DNA of 64,000 bases from Rufibacter sp. DG15C (GCF_001577755.1 NZ_CP010776.1:4079739-4143738); one strand, 5' to 3'. Positions 42,888-54,207 are shown, counted from the stretch's first letter. Made by a program: numbers and translations. The notes: generated by a model not told the origin, from the letters alone.

Positions 42888-43865
42888 TTATTTTTCGCGC
42901 TCTATGGTATAGCGGATGAGTTGTTCCAAGGAGTCTCTGGACGGCGAAGCGGGGAAAGTATGCAGCAGTTGCAACGCCTGCGCATGATAGTCGTTCATGA
43001 CTTGTATGGCATAGTCCAGCCCACCCGAATTTTTCACGAAGTCAATGACGGTGTTGATTCTATCTGACTTGCCGTTGTTGTTTTTGACGTTGTAGATGAT
43101 GCGGCGCTTGGTGAGCCAGTCGGCTTGTTGCAGGGCGTGAATCAAAGGCAGAGTCATCTTCTTCTCCTTGATGTCAATGCCCACGGGTTTGCCAATCTCG
43201 GCGGTGCCGTAGTCAAACAAGTCATCCTTGATCTGGAAGGCAATGCCCACTTTCTCCCCGAAGAGACGGGCGCGCTCCACAGTCTCGGCATCGGCGCCCA
43301 CAGAGGAGACGCCCACGGCGCAGCAGGAGGCAATTAGGGAGGCGGTCTTCTGCCGGATGATGTCAAAGTACACGGCCTCGTCAATGTCCAGGCGGCGGGC
43401 CTTCTCCATTTGCAGGAGCTCACCTTCGCTCATTTCGCGCACAGCGTTGCTCACTATCTTGAGGAGCTCAAAGTCATTGTTGTTGAGGGAAAGCAGCAGG
43501 CCCTTGGACAGCAGGTAATCTCCCACCAAAACGGCAATCTTATTTTTCCATAGGGCGTTTACAGAAAAGAACCCCCGGCGGTAGTTGGCGTCGTCCACCA
43601 CGTCATCGTGTACCAGGGTGGCCGTGTGCAGGAGTTCTATGAGCGCCGCACCGCGGTAGGTGGCGTCAGTGATGTTGTCTTGCAGGAGCTTGGCCGTGAA
43701 AAACACAAACATGGGCCGCATCTGCTTGCCCTTGCGCTTTACAATGTAGCCCATGATCTTATCCAGCAACAAAACGTTAGATTGCATAGACTGCCGGAAT
43801 TTCTTCTCGAATTCCTGCATCTCTGTGGCAATTGGGGCCTGTATCTGGTTTAAGGGGCTGCTCAT
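42888..43865 (-). CDS. Long-chain polyprenyl diphosphate synthase
   Basis: 325-residue trans-isoprenyl synthase that adds isopentenyl diphosphate units to make the side chain of menaquinone. First aspartate-rich motif LVHDDVVDDANYRRG, second motif FQIKDDLFDYG, with GKQMRP at the substrate site; the small residues before the first DDxxD point to a long-chain (octaprenyl/heptaprenyl) product. Family assignment is firm; chain length is inference. Confidence 0.92.
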   Translation of the reverse strand: MSSPLNQIQAPIATEMQEFEKKFRQSMQSNVLLLDKIMGYIVKRKGKQMRPMFVFFTAKLLQDNITDATYRGAALIELLHTATLVHDDVVDDANYRRGFFSVNALWKNKIAVLVGDYLLSKGLLLSLNNNDFELLKIVSNAVREMSEGELLQMEKARRLDIDEAVYFDIIRQKTASLIASCCAVGVSSVGADAETVERARLFGEKVGIAFQIKDDLFDYGTAEIGKPVGIDIKEKKMTLPLIHALQQADWLTKRRIIYNVKNNNGKSDRINTVIDFVKNSGGLDYAIQVMNDYHAQALQLLHTFPASPSRDSLEQLIRYTIEREK

Positions 43866-43978
43866 CTCTGCGTCGCAATATTACGAGCCTAAACCCGCTA
43901 AAGCAAACCGCCCGTTTGCTTTTCCCGGGATTGTAGCCTTACTTCGTTTCCTTTCTGTCAATTGCTAGAAGATACCGC

Positions 43979-44830
43979 ATGATACAGTATACTGAGTTCG
44001 TTCTTTCCTCTCCCCACGGCCGTGATTTCTCTGTGGATGCCCGCTGGATTACCGACGGGGAACGCAAGCCGGTGGTCATCTTTGTGCACGGCTTCAAGGG
44101 CTTTAAGGACTGGGGGCACTTTAACCTGCTCGCGGACTATTTTGCTGCGCACGGCTTTGTGTTCGTGAAGTTGAACCTGTCGCACAACGGCGTGGAGCCC
44201 GGCGGAACCGATTTGACCAACCTAGAGGCCTTCGGGAACAACAACTTCTGCATTGAACTGGACGATTTGGGCACGCTCATAGACCATTTAACGGCGGGCT
44301 CCTCGCCTATCCCCACCTCAGAAATGGATGCGGCCCACCTGCTTTTGATTGGCCACAGCCGTGGGGGCGGGTTGGTGCTTTTGAAAGCCGCCGAGGATGA
44401 ACGGGTCTCTGGTGTGGCTACCTGGTCTGCCATCAGCGACATTGACCAGCGCCTGCCCCAGGAGTTCATGGACGAATGGAAGCGCACCGGCGTGCAGTAC
44501 ATTGCCAATGCCCGCACTGGCCAGCAGATGCCTTTGTATTACCAGATCTATGAGAACTACCAAGCCAATCTGCACCGCCTGGACATCTTAAAGTCTGTGG
44601 AGAAGCTGGCCATTCCGGTACTCATCATCCACGGTGAACAAGACGAGACCCTGCCCGTACGGATGGCCCATGACCTGCATGCCGCCAATCCCTATGCAGA
44701 GCTATACCTGATTCCGGAGGCGGACCATTCCTTTGGCGGCAGGCACCCCTATGACGAATCAGAACTCCCGGCCTTCGCCAAAGCTGCCGCCGACAAAACC
44801 GTTGAGTACTTTCAAAAGGCGCTTTCATGA
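43979..44830 (+). CDS. Cytoplasmic alpha/beta hydrolase (prolyl oligopeptidase-like)
   Basis: 283 residues, no signal peptide. Oxyanion-hole VIFVHGFKGFKDWG, nucleophile elbow GHSRGGG (Ser127), acid in HGEQDETLP and base in EADHSFGGRHP (His250), a complete triad. Such dienelactone-hydrolase/POP-like enzymes are esterases or peptidases; substrate unknown. The stop codon overlaps the folK start by 4 bases (ATGA), so the two are translationally coupled. Confidence 0.9.
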   Translation: MIQYTEFVLSSPHGRDFSVDARWITDGERKPVVIFVHGFKGFKDWGHFNLLADYFAAHGFVFVKLNLSHNGVEPGGTDLTNLEAFGNNNFCIELDDLGTLIDHLTAGSSPIPTSEMDAAHLLLIGHSRGGGLVLLKAAEDERVSGVATWSAISDIDQRLPQEFMDEWKRTGVQYIANARTGQQMPLYYQIYENYQANLHRLDILKSVEKLAIPVLIIHGEQDETLPVRMAHDLHAANPYAELYLIPEADHSFGGRHPYDESELPAFAKAAADKTVEYFQKALS

Positions 44831-45309
44831 AGCCACTCTTCCTGCTATTGGGCAGCAACCTAGGGGACCGTGTTTCATACCTACAGGAAGCTTATCTTCA
44901 ATTATCGGCTATTTTTGGGGAATCAGGCCAAAAATCCAGCATGTATGAAACGGCCGCTTGGGGCGTTGAAGATCAGCCTGCTTTCCTGAATCAGGCTTTG
45001 CTCTTCCATTTAGATTTGCCGCCATTAGAAATATTGGCGTTTACGCAGCAGGTGGAGCAGGATTTAGGCCGTGAGCGAAAGGAACGCTGGGGTGCGCGCG
45101 TCATTGACATTGATATCCTCTTGTATGGAAACACCGTTTTGGAGACGCCTACCCTAACCATTCCGCACCCGCATTTGCACCAGCGCCGCTTCACGTTGGC
45201 TCCCTTAGCGGAACTGGCACCTGAATTCGATCATCCTGTCCTTGGCCAAACCATTGCGCAGCTTTTAGCCGTGTGCCCAGATACTCTGCCAGTGAGGTTG
45301 ATTTCTTGA
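44827..45309 (+). CDS. folK: 2-amino-4-hydroxy-6-hydroxymethyldihydropteridine pyrophosphokinase
   Basis: Folate synthesis: pyrophosphorylates the pterin from ATP. 160 residues with the opening LLLGSNLGDRVSYLQEA, SSMYETAAWG, and the family signature RERKERWGARVIDIDILLYG. Translation is coupled to the upstream hydrolase by the overlapping ATGA. The codons for LSAIFGESGQKSS (44899-44937) are formed by a degenerate copy of the 38-bp palindrome, yet the protein alignment appears uninterrupted. Confidence 0.95.
   Translation: MKPLFLLLGSNLGDRVSYLQEAYLQLSAIFGESGQKSSMYETAAWGVEDQPAFLNQALLFHLDLPPLEILAFTQQVEQDLGRERKERWGARVIDIDILLYGNTVLETPTLTIPHPHLHQRRFTLAPLAELAPEFDHPVLGQTIAQLLAVCPDTLPVRLIS
44901..44938. 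repeat. Degenerate 38-bp palindrome inside folK
   Basis: GGAATCAGGCCAAAAAT matches the right arm; ATTTTTGG (44911-44918) pairs with CCAAAAAT (44928-44935). The outer left arm is lost. Confidence 0.6.
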
Positions 45310-45359
45310 AAGGAAGCCTAGTAAAGGAGAATTAACCAATTGATTAGATGAGAGAACTG

Positions 45360-45397
45360 CGTTTTTTGCTTGATTTCTGGAAAATAAGCCAAAAATG
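45360..45397. repeat. 38-bp palindrome copy 21
   Basis: CGTTTTTTGCTTGATTTC with right arm GAAAATAAGCCAAAAATG, centre TG, between convergent folK and the dehydratase gene. Confidence 0.88.
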
Positions 45398-45449
45398 GAG
45401 AATGGAAGTTTTACTCAAATTACCCAACATCTGAGAGTTGGATTCTCAG

Positions 45450-47357
45450 CTATCCTCGCTGGTCAAACTTTTGGTAGATGGAGTTCTGGCTGATATACTC
45501 CGGCACCAATTGTTTCATTTTTTTGATGACCTCCACATTGTTCTGGGCCTGAAATAGGTTGATGAGTACTTGAATCTCATGCAGCACCAAGTTTACTTGT
45601 TGGGCTGGCACGTTGGCCAGTCGAATTTTGGGGTGCGCAGTAGCCTGCACCGACTCATTCTCATGGAAGAGTTCCTCCTCCAGCTTTTCGCCGGGCCTTA
45701 AGCCGGTATAGACTAACTGAATGTCTTTGCCCAAAGTCAAGCCAGAGAGCTTTATCATCTTTTTGGCCAAGTCTACAATCTTGATGGAGTCGCCCATGTC
45801 AAAGATGTAGATCTCGCCACCTCTGCCCATGGCAGACGCCTCCAGCACCAACTGGCAGGCCTCTTGGATGGTCATAAAGTAACGGGCAATGTCTGGGTGG
45901 GTGACGGTGACAGGACCGCCTTCCATGATCTGCTTCCTGAACCTAGGGATAACCGAACCGGTACTGCCCAGCACGTTCCCAAAGCGAGTAGTGATAAAGC
46001 GCGTACGGTTATTGCCGGTGTCTCTAAGGTAATGGTCCAGAGACTGCACGTACATCTCGCAGAGGCGTTTAGATGCGCCCATCACGCTGGTGGGGTTCAC
46101 GGCCTTGTCGGTGGAGAGCAGCACAAACTTCTGGGTTTGGAATTTGATGGCCAGGTCAGATAGAATTTTGGTGCCCAGAATATTGGTATTGAGTGATTCC
46201 GTGGGGTTTTCTTCCATCACGGGCACGTGCTTGTAGGCGGCGCAATGGAAAACCAGTTCAGGTTTGAAGGCTTTAAACACGGCCTCCATGCGAGCGGCGT
46301 TGCAAATATCGCCTAACACTACTTCAAACCTTAGTTTCTGATACAACTCGGTGAGTTCCAGTTCCAAGTCATATAAAGGGGACTCGGCTTGGTCTAATAA
46401 AATCAGTTGTTTGGGCTTGAACCGGATGAGTTGCCGTACTAATTCACTGCCAATAGAACCCGCAGCTCCCGTGATTAAGATAGTGCGGTTCTGTAGTTCT
46501 TTGTGCAACAGCGGCGAGTCAATCTCAGCGGCAGCGCGGCCCAGCACGTCCTCAATGCGCACCTCCCTAATCTGTTTAAAGCTGAGTTCGCCGTTAATCC
46601 ACTTGTAGGTAGGCGGTACCATCAGAACCTGCACGCCAGCCTTTAAACAGGCTTCTACCAGTTGGCGCTTCCGCGAAATGGAAAGGCGCTGCACCGCTAA
46701 AATGAGCAAGTCTACCTTAAGGTTAGAAAGCTGCTCAGCCAAAATATCGGCTGGTTTTAGAATGGGGATTCCATTGATGGCCAACCCATTCTTAGTCGCA
46801 TCATCATCTAAGAAAGAAAGGATGCGGTAATAAATACCCATGTCCTGCTGCAGGGTGCGCTGGGTGATGGTGCCCACTTCGCCGGCCCCAAAGATGACCA
46901 CATTTACCTTTTTGCTGTTGGTATGGCTCCACTCATAATGCAGGATCTTCGCCCAGACGCGCACCATGGAAGTGGCCATTAAGCTAAGGGCGTAGTCAAT
47001 GAGCAGCACAGAGATGGGAATGAAGTTCTGGTACCCGAATCCTTTGTTGTAGACCAACTGGGCGGCTACCAACACCAAAGAACTGGCGGTAAGCGAGAAG
47101 AACAACTTACGCAGGTCATCTATGCTGGAGTAGCGCAGAATGCCCCGGTGCGTCTTAAAATAATACGCCGACAGCCCTTTGATGAGCAAGGCAATGGGTA
47201 GCATCAACCCTACAGATAGTTCAGCAAAAACCGTTAGATTAAAGTTGAAGCGCAACAGGTAGGCGGCCGCAAAGGAAAGGGCACACAAACAGAGGTCTAT
47301 GGCAAACACCAATTGCTTTGGCATTTTCTGTTTAAACATCTGTTGCATGTGCCCCAT
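45450..47357 (-). CDS. CapD/FlaA1-type membrane nucleotide-sugar 4,6-dehydratase
   Basis: 635 residues. Four N-terminal membrane helices (about 15-130), a first Rossmann domain (VVIFGAGEVGTITQRTL) and a second, catalytic extended SDR domain with NAD motif ITGAAGSIGSELVRQ and the dehydratase stretch LLSTDKAVNPTSVMGASKR. This is the WbpM/CapD/PglF group that turns UDP-GlcNAc into a 4-keto-6-deoxy sugar for capsule or O-antigen. Inner-membrane anchored. No other polysaccharide genes are adjacent. Met5 (MFKQKMPKQL) is the more likely start. Confidence 0.92.
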   Translation of the reverse strand: MGHMQQMFKQKMPKQLVFAIDLCLCALSFAAAYLLRFNFNLTVFAELSVGLMLPIALLIKGLSAYYFKTHRGILRYSSIDDLRKLFFSLTASSLVLVAAQLVYNKGFGYQNFIPISVLLIDYALSLMATSMVRVWAKILHYEWSHTNSKKVNVVIFGAGEVGTITQRTLQQDMGIYYRILSFLDDDATKNGLAINGIPILKPADILAEQLSNLKVDLLILAVQRLSISRKRQLVEACLKAGVQVLMVPPTYKWINGELSFKQIREVRIEDVLGRAAAEIDSPLLHKELQNRTILITGAAGSIGSELVRQLIRFKPKQLILLDQAESPLYDLELELTELYQKLRFEVVLGDICNAARMEAVFKAFKPELVFHCAAYKHVPVMEENPTESLNTNILGTKILSDLAIKFQTQKFVLLSTDKAVNPTSVMGASKRLCEMYVQSLDHYLRDTGNNRTRFITTRFGNVLGSTGSVIPRFRKQIMEGGPVTVTHPDIARYFMTIQEACQLVLEASAMGRGGEIYIFDMGDSIKIVDLAKKMIKLSGLTLGKDIQLVYTGLRPGEKLEEELFHENESVQATAHPKIRLANVPAQQVNLVLHEIQVLINLFQAQNNVEVIKKMKQLVPEYISQNSIYQKFDQRG

Positions 47358-47399
47358 CCTGCTTCGGCTTATAAATTCTATGTAAAGGAAAAACCGGGA

Positions 47400-48275
47400 T
47401 TAGCCCACTTGGGATACTTCGGCGGCTTTGTCAATCTTCTTTACCAATCCTTGCAACACCTTGCCCGGGCCACACTCCACAAATAAGGTGGCGCCATCGG
47501 CGATCATCTGTTGCACAGACTGTGTCCAACGTACGGGAGCGGTCAACTGACGGATGAGGTTTTCCTGAATTTCTTGCGGATCTGTATGCGGTTTGGCGTC
47601 CACGTTCTGGTACACGGGGCAAATTCCTTGCTTAAACTCCGTATTTTTAATGGCTTCTTCCAGCTCCGCCTCGGCATATTTCATGAGCGGCGAGTGGAAG
47701 GCTCCTCCTACCGGCAATACCAAGGCGCGCTTGGCACCGGCGGCTTTCATGCGCTCGCAGGCTTCCTCAACCCCGGCAATGGAGCCAGAGATCACCAGTT
47801 GGCCTGGACAATTATAATTGGCGGCAACTACCACATCGTTTACTTCGGCGCAGATTTGCTCTACCTTTTCGTCCTCCAGCCCCAAGATGGCGGCCATGGT
47901 AGAAGGTTGTTCCTCGCAGGCTTTTTGCATGGCTAAGGCGCGCTTGGATACCAAACGCAAGGCATCTTCAAAGGAAAGCACTTTGTTGGCTACTAGGGCA
48001 GAGAACTCGCCCAGTGAGTGGCCGGCTACCATCTCAGGAGAAAAGTCTTGGGCTACGGCGGCCTGAATAACAGAATGCAAGAAGATGGCTGGCTGAGTCA
48101 CTTTGGTTTGCTTCAGTTCCTCGTCAGTGCCTGAGAACATGATGTCTGTGATCCTGAACCCCAGAATCTCATTGGCTTGCTCAAAAAGCCGTTTGGCTTC
48201 ATCATGCTGGTCATACAGGTCTTTGCCCATGCCCACAAACTGGGAACCCTGCCCCGGGAAAACATATGCTTTCAT
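47400..48275 (-). CDS. fabD: Malonyl-CoA:ACP transacylase
   Basis: Loads malonyl groups onto acyl carrier protein in fatty acid synthesis. 291 residues, opening AYVFPGQGSQFVGMGKDLYD, with nucleophile Ser87 in VAGHSLGEFSAL, Arg in RALAMQKA, and His in GGAFHSPLM. Standard length. It is 42 bases from the start of the CapD-type gene on the same strand, so the two may share a transcript. Confidence 0.97.
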   Translation of the reverse strand: MKAYVFPGQGSQFVGMGKDLYDQHDEAKRLFEQANEILGFRITDIMFSGTDEELKQTKVTQPAIFLHSVIQAAVAQDFSPEMVAGHSLGEFSALVANKVLSFEDALRLVSKRALAMQKACEEQPSTMAAILGLEDEKVEQICAEVNDVVVAANYNCPGQLVISGSIAGVEEACERMKAAGAKRALVLPVGGAFHSPLMKYAEAELEEAIKNTEFKQGICPVYQNVDAKPHTDPQEIQENLIRQLTAPVRWTQSVQQMIADGATLFVECGPGKVLQGLVKKIDKAAEVSQVG

Positions 48276-48291
48276 TTAGCTCTTGGTTAGG

Positions 48292-48329
48292 TGTTTTTAT
48301 GCTCTTTTCTGGAAATCAGGCCAAAAACG
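48292..48329. repeat. 38-bp palindrome copy 22
   Basis: Right arm GGAAATCAGGCCAAAAACG exact; left arm altered (GTTTTTATGCTC). It lies between fabD and the terminator of the 48410 gene. Confidence 0.88.
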
Positions 48330-48364
48330 GCAGTTTTCCTTAGAAAAGGAAAAACAAAGATATG

Positions 48365-48397
48365 AAAAAGGCGCCCATTCTGTGAACGGGCGCCTCT
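48365..48397 (-). terminator. Terminator of the CHU_C surface protein gene
   Basis: On the minus strand AGGCGCCC and GGGCGCCT pair around a short loop, then a T-run; 13 bases beyond the stop. Confidence 0.9.
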
Positions 48398-48409
48398 CTT
48401 AGGAATGGA

Positions 48410-51151
48410 TTAGTGGATAATCTCTACCCAGCCTTTAAAGACCCTGATGTCTGGCGTGCTAGACCTTCCGTAGAACTCCACCTCTACTTGATAGAAGTAG
48501 GTACCGTCCGCCAAGGCCTTACCACCAGAATCAACGCCTTTCCAATTTAAGCCCGGTTCTGAATTGCCTTCAAAGACTTTATTGCCCCAACGACTGAACA
48601 CCTTCAATTTAGCGCTCTTAATAAAGGCTGCTCCTTGTTTAGGTGTGAAGACGTCATTGACGCCGTCATTGTTAGGCGTGAAGATGTTAGGTAGAATGAA
48701 CACAATGCAGTTGTCTTTGCAGGCCACGTCCTCTGGCCCGAACACGCTGGTATTGCCATCTCTATCTGTGGCCGTCACCGAATAACAACCAGCAAAGGAC
48801 GGAATGCCAGTGTGCGTGAACGTCATAGAAGTGGTGGTACCAATTACAGTGAACGGATCATCATCTTTGGCTTTATAATAGATGGTGTACAATACAATGT
48901 TTGCTGCATCACAGCCCGGCGGCAATGTCCAACTCACCACGTTCTGGAACGGCGGATTGGTAGGCTCTGTAATCTCTGGACATGGGTCTAAGGTTACAAT
49001 AGGCTTACACACCTGTACAATACACGCAATCTGGCTGTTGTTGCGTAGCGGATCTGGGAGCAGAGGGTTCTCATAGCGACCTTTGGTTACTACGTAGGCA
49101 CAGTACTCCTCACCAGTCAATAAAGGAATGTTCTTGGTATAGGTTCCGCTGGCTGGGCCTGCGGCCACGCTGTCATAGCGTACAAAGTTGCCGTTTGGCT
49201 GCTTTAAGAAAATGACATGCCAGTATTTCTGGTCGGGTAGGCCGTTGTTCCAAGGCACATTGTAGGTCCAGTTCAAGACCAGATTGGTGCCATTGGCCTT
49301 GGCGGTCAACCGCACACTAGACGCCGAGGTAGAGTCTGCCAATACGGTAGGAGTTCCTGTACCTAAAGAATGGTAAAACTCAACTCTATAAGTGTAGGAC
49401 GTGTCCTGGGTATTTAAATTAGAGTCTGTGAAAACTGTGTCATTTAAGCTGGAATACGTGTAGCCCGGCACAGGCGCAAATACAGCTGACGCTCCTCGGT
49501 TCTGACCCAGCGCCCGCAGCAATCTGTATTGGAAGGGTGCCTGCAACTGTTCCAGGTTAGACGGCCGCGGTTTGGTCCACTCAACTCTAATTTTACCCGT
49601 GGTGGTGCTGGTTTCCAACACACTCACTTTGGTAAGCGAGATGGATTCCAGGGTAGCACAAATCTCATTAGAGGCAAGACTCTCGCCACCGCCCGGTGCG
49701 CCAAACTCTACATAGATTCTGTAGCAGTAGGTTTTGTTTCGCGGCAGGCCTTGCCCGTTGTTGTTGTCTGTGAAGGTAGTGGCATTGGCGCTCAACTGCC
49801 CTACCCGTACAAACCCACTGGAGGCGGGTATGCCCGTCTCACAATAACCAGGGACAAAATTAGAGGGTCCTTCTTTCCTGTAGATGTAAATCCGGCTGGC
49901 ATTCACGCAATTATAGGCCTGCCAATTTATCTTAATACTATTGTTGCTGACTACCTGTGAGGTAGTAAGAACTGGTGGCGGCCCAATGACCGTAATTCGC
50001 CAGGGCTGCAAATCTGCCAAAGGCTGCACGCCGGCTGGTGGAACGTCTACGGCTCTAAAAGTCACTTGATACGGCTGACGGCGCACGTCCAGACAAGCCA
50101 ATGTCTGCCAATTGAAAACATAGGCGGTGTCTGGCCGGCTGGCTCTGTTAAAAGTAGCTGGCGGAATCATTTCTCCAAACGCTGTTACCACCACCGGATG
50201 CTTATCTGGGTCACTGACACGAATGGTATCCCTTAACCTGGTCCCGGCTATTATACAGGTATCTCTAGGCACAAAAAGTTTGGGCGGCTTGTTAGGGATG
50301 TCCTTGACCAGAATCTGCATGTCACGCACAACACGCCCAATCAAACGTCTGTCTCGCCACTCCTCCACCACGAAGGCAATATTGAACTCACCCAACACTC
50401 CTGGGGTATTCCATGTTAGCTGACCTGAGACTGGATCTAGTCTAAAGAATGGGGTTGGTGAGTTTACTGGTGTGCCTAAATAATTCTCTAAGCCCCTGTA
50501 GCCTGGCGCAATAATGCCAGTGGGGTTTCCACAGGCGTCTCTTCCGCCGTCAATTCTAGGTTCGTACATTCTAAAGACCAAGCTATCGCCGTCTTCATCA
50601 AAGGCCCCTGGGTTATGAACGAAAATGCTGTTGATGTCAGCCACGTCAATGGGTGGCACCAACAAAACCGGTGATTTATTGATGCCCAAGAACTGGTCAA
50701 TGGTAACGGTAGTTGTCAGGAAGAAGGTCTGCTGTACCGAGTTGGAAAGGTTGACAATACCCGCGTTCCGGTTCTCTCCAATATAAGAGACCGTGAAAGT
50801 ACCGTCCCCAGAGAAGGTGTGTTCAAAGAAATAGGTATTGACCCACGTATTATTCTCCCCGTTATTTAGTTCTTCTCTTGATGCCCTAGGAGAGGTCTGG
50901 GGGGTGCTGCAATCTCCAAAGTAAAGAGTTGCATCAGGGTCTTCTATGGCGCCAGGCGCTTTTACAGTGTAGGTAACCAGCTTAAAGAAGAAGCGAAGCG
51001 GGTTTCTGGCCGCCGTGGTGTCACTCTTGGCGAAGATGTTACCAGCCCGTATGTGGGTGGCCTGCGCTTTAGGAGCAGAAAGCAAGAAAAACGCGAACAA
51101 CCCCATTAGAATCCCTAATTGGGCAAATAGTCCAGTACGTTTTAAAGACAT
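48410..51151 (-). CDS. Large secreted fibronectin/cadherin-like protein with T9SS type B (CHU_C) tail
   Basis: About 913 residues. Signal peptide ending PKAQA; then an N-terminal domain opening THIRAGNIFAKSDTT that is found in gliding-motility-associated proteins, PKD/Ig-like modules, several fibronectin type III-like repeats (KVSVLETSTTTGKIRVEW; NVVSWTLPPGCDAANIVLY), and a C-terminal type B sorting domain (LPNIFTPNNDGVNDVF, SRWGNKVFEG, DGTYFYQVEV). Expected to be exported by the type IX system and stay at the surface; adhesion or gliding role is inference. The promoter box (51183-51176) favours the Met at 51151 over 51178. Confidence 0.9.
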   Translation of the reverse strand: MSLKRTGLFAQLGILMGLFAFFLLSAPKAQATHIRAGNIFAKSDTTAARNPLRFFFKLVTYTVKAPGAIEDPDATLYFGDCSTPQTSPRASREELNNGENNTWVNTYFFEHTFSGDGTFTVSYIGENRNAGIVNLSNSVQQTFFLTTTVTIDQFLGINKSPVLLVPPIDVADINSIFVHNPGAFDEDGDSLVFRMYEPRIDGGRDACGNPTGIIAPGYRGLENYLGTPVNSPTPFFRLDPVSGQLTWNTPGVLGEFNIAFVVEEWRDRRLIGRVVRDMQILVKDIPNKPPKLFVPRDTCIIAGTRLRDTIRVSDPDKHPVVVTAFGEMIPPATFNRASRPDTAYVFNWQTLACLDVRRQPYQVTFRAVDVPPAGVQPLADLQPWRITVIGPPPVLTTSQVVSNNSIKINWQAYNCVNASRIYIYRKEGPSNFVPGYCETGIPASSGFVRVGQLSANATTFTDNNNGQGLPRNKTYCYRIYVEFGAPGGGESLASNEICATLESISLTKVSVLETSTTTGKIRVEWTKPRPSNLEQLQAPFQYRLLRALGQNRGASAVFAPVPGYTYSSLNDTVFTDSNLNTQDTSYTYRVEFYHSLGTGTPTVLADSTSASSVRLTAKANGTNLVLNWTYNVPWNNGLPDQKYWHVIFLKQPNGNFVRYDSVAAGPASGTYTKNIPLLTGEEYCAYVVTKGRYENPLLPDPLRNNSQIACIVQVCKPIVTLDPCPEITEPTNPPFQNVVSWTLPPGCDAANIVLYTIYYKAKDDDPFTVIGTTTSMTFTHTGIPSFAGCYSVTATDRDGNTSVFGPEDVACKDNCIVFILPNIFTPNNDGVNDVFTPKQGAAFIKSAKLKVFSRWGNKVFEGNSEPGLNWKGVDSGGKALADGTYFYQVEVEFYGRSSTPDIRVFKGWVEIIH

Positions 51152-51175
51152 AGAGTAGAGTTTTGCATGCAGTAA

Positions 51176-51205
51176 CAAATATAAGAGAATAGCCCAGCTG
51201 GCAAA
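51176..51205 (-). promoter_or_regulatory. Promoter of the CHU_C surface protein gene
   Basis: On the minus strand TTTG (51205-51202), 18 bases, TATATTTG (51183-51176). Predicted start near 51170. Confidence 0.55.
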
Positions 51206-51303
51206 GGCTTACCAATAGCCGAACTCCATTCCTCCCCTGAAATATAGGTTCTTTTCTATAACGGATTCTGGGTTGTCCTGTTGTAATTCTACAATGGTAT
51301 TCT

Positions 51304-51341
51304 CGTTTTTGGCCTATTTTTCTGAAAACAAGTCAGAAACG
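51304..51341. repeat. 38-bp palindrome copy 23, in a divergent spacer
   Basis: CGTTTTTGGCCTATTT left arm intact, right arm degenerate (AAGTCAGAAACG). It lies between two promoters, away from any gene end. Confidence 0.82.
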
Positions 51342-51408
51342 CAGTTGTTTACTATGTAGATGCATTTTCAAAGGTTCAATTTAGATTTATTCAAAATTGC
51401 CATTCACG

Positions 51409-51439
51409 TTGCGTGGCAAGGCCCCCGCATGTACCTTTG
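51409..51439 (+). promoter_or_regulatory. sdhCAB promoter
   Basis: TTG (51409-51411), 20 bases, TACCTTTG (51432-51439). Predicted start near 51445, giving a leader of about 47 bases. Confidence 0.65.
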
Positions 51440-51491
51440 GAAAGATTTTACCAATCCTATACTCCTAATTCTACAACCTTAACACAGCAAA

Positions 51492-52181
51492 ATGAGTTGG
51501 TTTTCAAAAACGTTTTCCAGTACCATTGGGCGTAAGCTTTTAGTGGCAGTCACTGGTCTGTTTCTCTGCTCTTTTTTGGTAGTGCACCTGGTGGGTAACC
51601 TTCAGTTGTTCAAAGGTGATGGCGGCGCGTCCTTCAACATCTACTCCCATTTCATGGCAACTAACCCCATCATCCGCACCATGGAAATTGTGCTGGTCTT
51701 GGGTTTCGGGTTTCACATCTATGAGGCCTTGGTGCTTACCAGACGCAACAAAAGTGCCCGTCCTACAGAGTATGCCTACAACCGTCCGCAAGACAACAGC
51801 AACTGGTCATCGCGTAACATGGGCCTGCTGGGCACCGTTATTTTGGTGTTCCTGATCATCCACTTGTACAACTTCTTCTGGCGTGCCCGCTTTGGGGAGC
51901 CTAACATGATTCCAATTGAAGGAACAGACTATGATGACTTGTACTCAGTAGTGGTGCAGTCGTTCCATCTGTGGTGGTATGTGCTGATCTATGTATTGGG
52001 AATGATTGCTTTGGGTTACCACTTGAATCACGGTTTCCAGAGTGCTTTCCAGACCTTGGGCTTGAACCACAAGAAGTACACGCCAGCCATCCAGAAGTTT
52101 GGAGCCATCTTCTCAATTGTGATTGCGGCCGGCTTTGCCTCTATGCCACTCTATTTTTTCATCAAAGACGTTGTTTTGTAA
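51492..52181 (+). CDS. sdhC: Succinate dehydrogenase cytochrome b subunit
   Basis: 229-residue inner-membrane subunit with five hydrophobic segments, of the single-subunit b558 type (no separate SdhD). Candidate haem-ligand histidines occur in LVVHLVGNLQLF, GFGFHIYEAL, VFLIIHLYNFFW, VQSFHLWWYV and LGYHLNHGFQ. It passes electrons from the iron-sulfur subunit to menaquinone. First gene of sdhCAB: sdhA follows after 12 bases. Confidence 0.95.
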   Translation: MSWFSKTFSSTIGRKLLVAVTGLFLCSFLVVHLVGNLQLFKGDGGASFNIYSHFMATNPIIRTMEIVLVLGFGFHIYEALVLTRRNKSARPTEYAYNRPQDNSNWSSRNMGLLGTVILVFLIIHLYNFFWRARFGEPNMIPIEGTDYDDLYSVVVQSFHLWWYVLIYVLGMIALGYHLNHGFQSAFQTLGLNHKKYTPAIQKFGAIFSIVIAAGFASMPLYFFIKDVVL

Positions 52182-52193
52182 TAAGCGAACGCT

Positions 52194-54107
<1,914 letters not shown>

Positions 54108-54207
54108 TGAATAATTAAGAATGAATAATTAATAATTAGGTACTTATCCCTATTTGTTCCTTGTTCCATTCTTAATTTTTAATTCTTAATTTCTAATTAG
54201 AAAGAAA
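54108..54207. repeat. AT-rich inverted-repeat spacer between sdhA and sdhB
   Basis: Short words such as ATTAAGAATG (54114-54123) and their complement CATTCTTAAT (54167-54176), plus further TAATTA units, form an imperfect inverted repeat that fills this spacer inside an otherwise tight operon. Confidence 0.7.

Larger units (their letters stand above)
51206..51491. other. Divergent spacer before sdhC
   Basis: Together with the promoter just described this divides the surface protein gene from sdhC (340 bases in all). It holds palindrome copy 23, AT-rich DNA and the sdhC promoter; nothing else seen. Confidence 0.65.
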
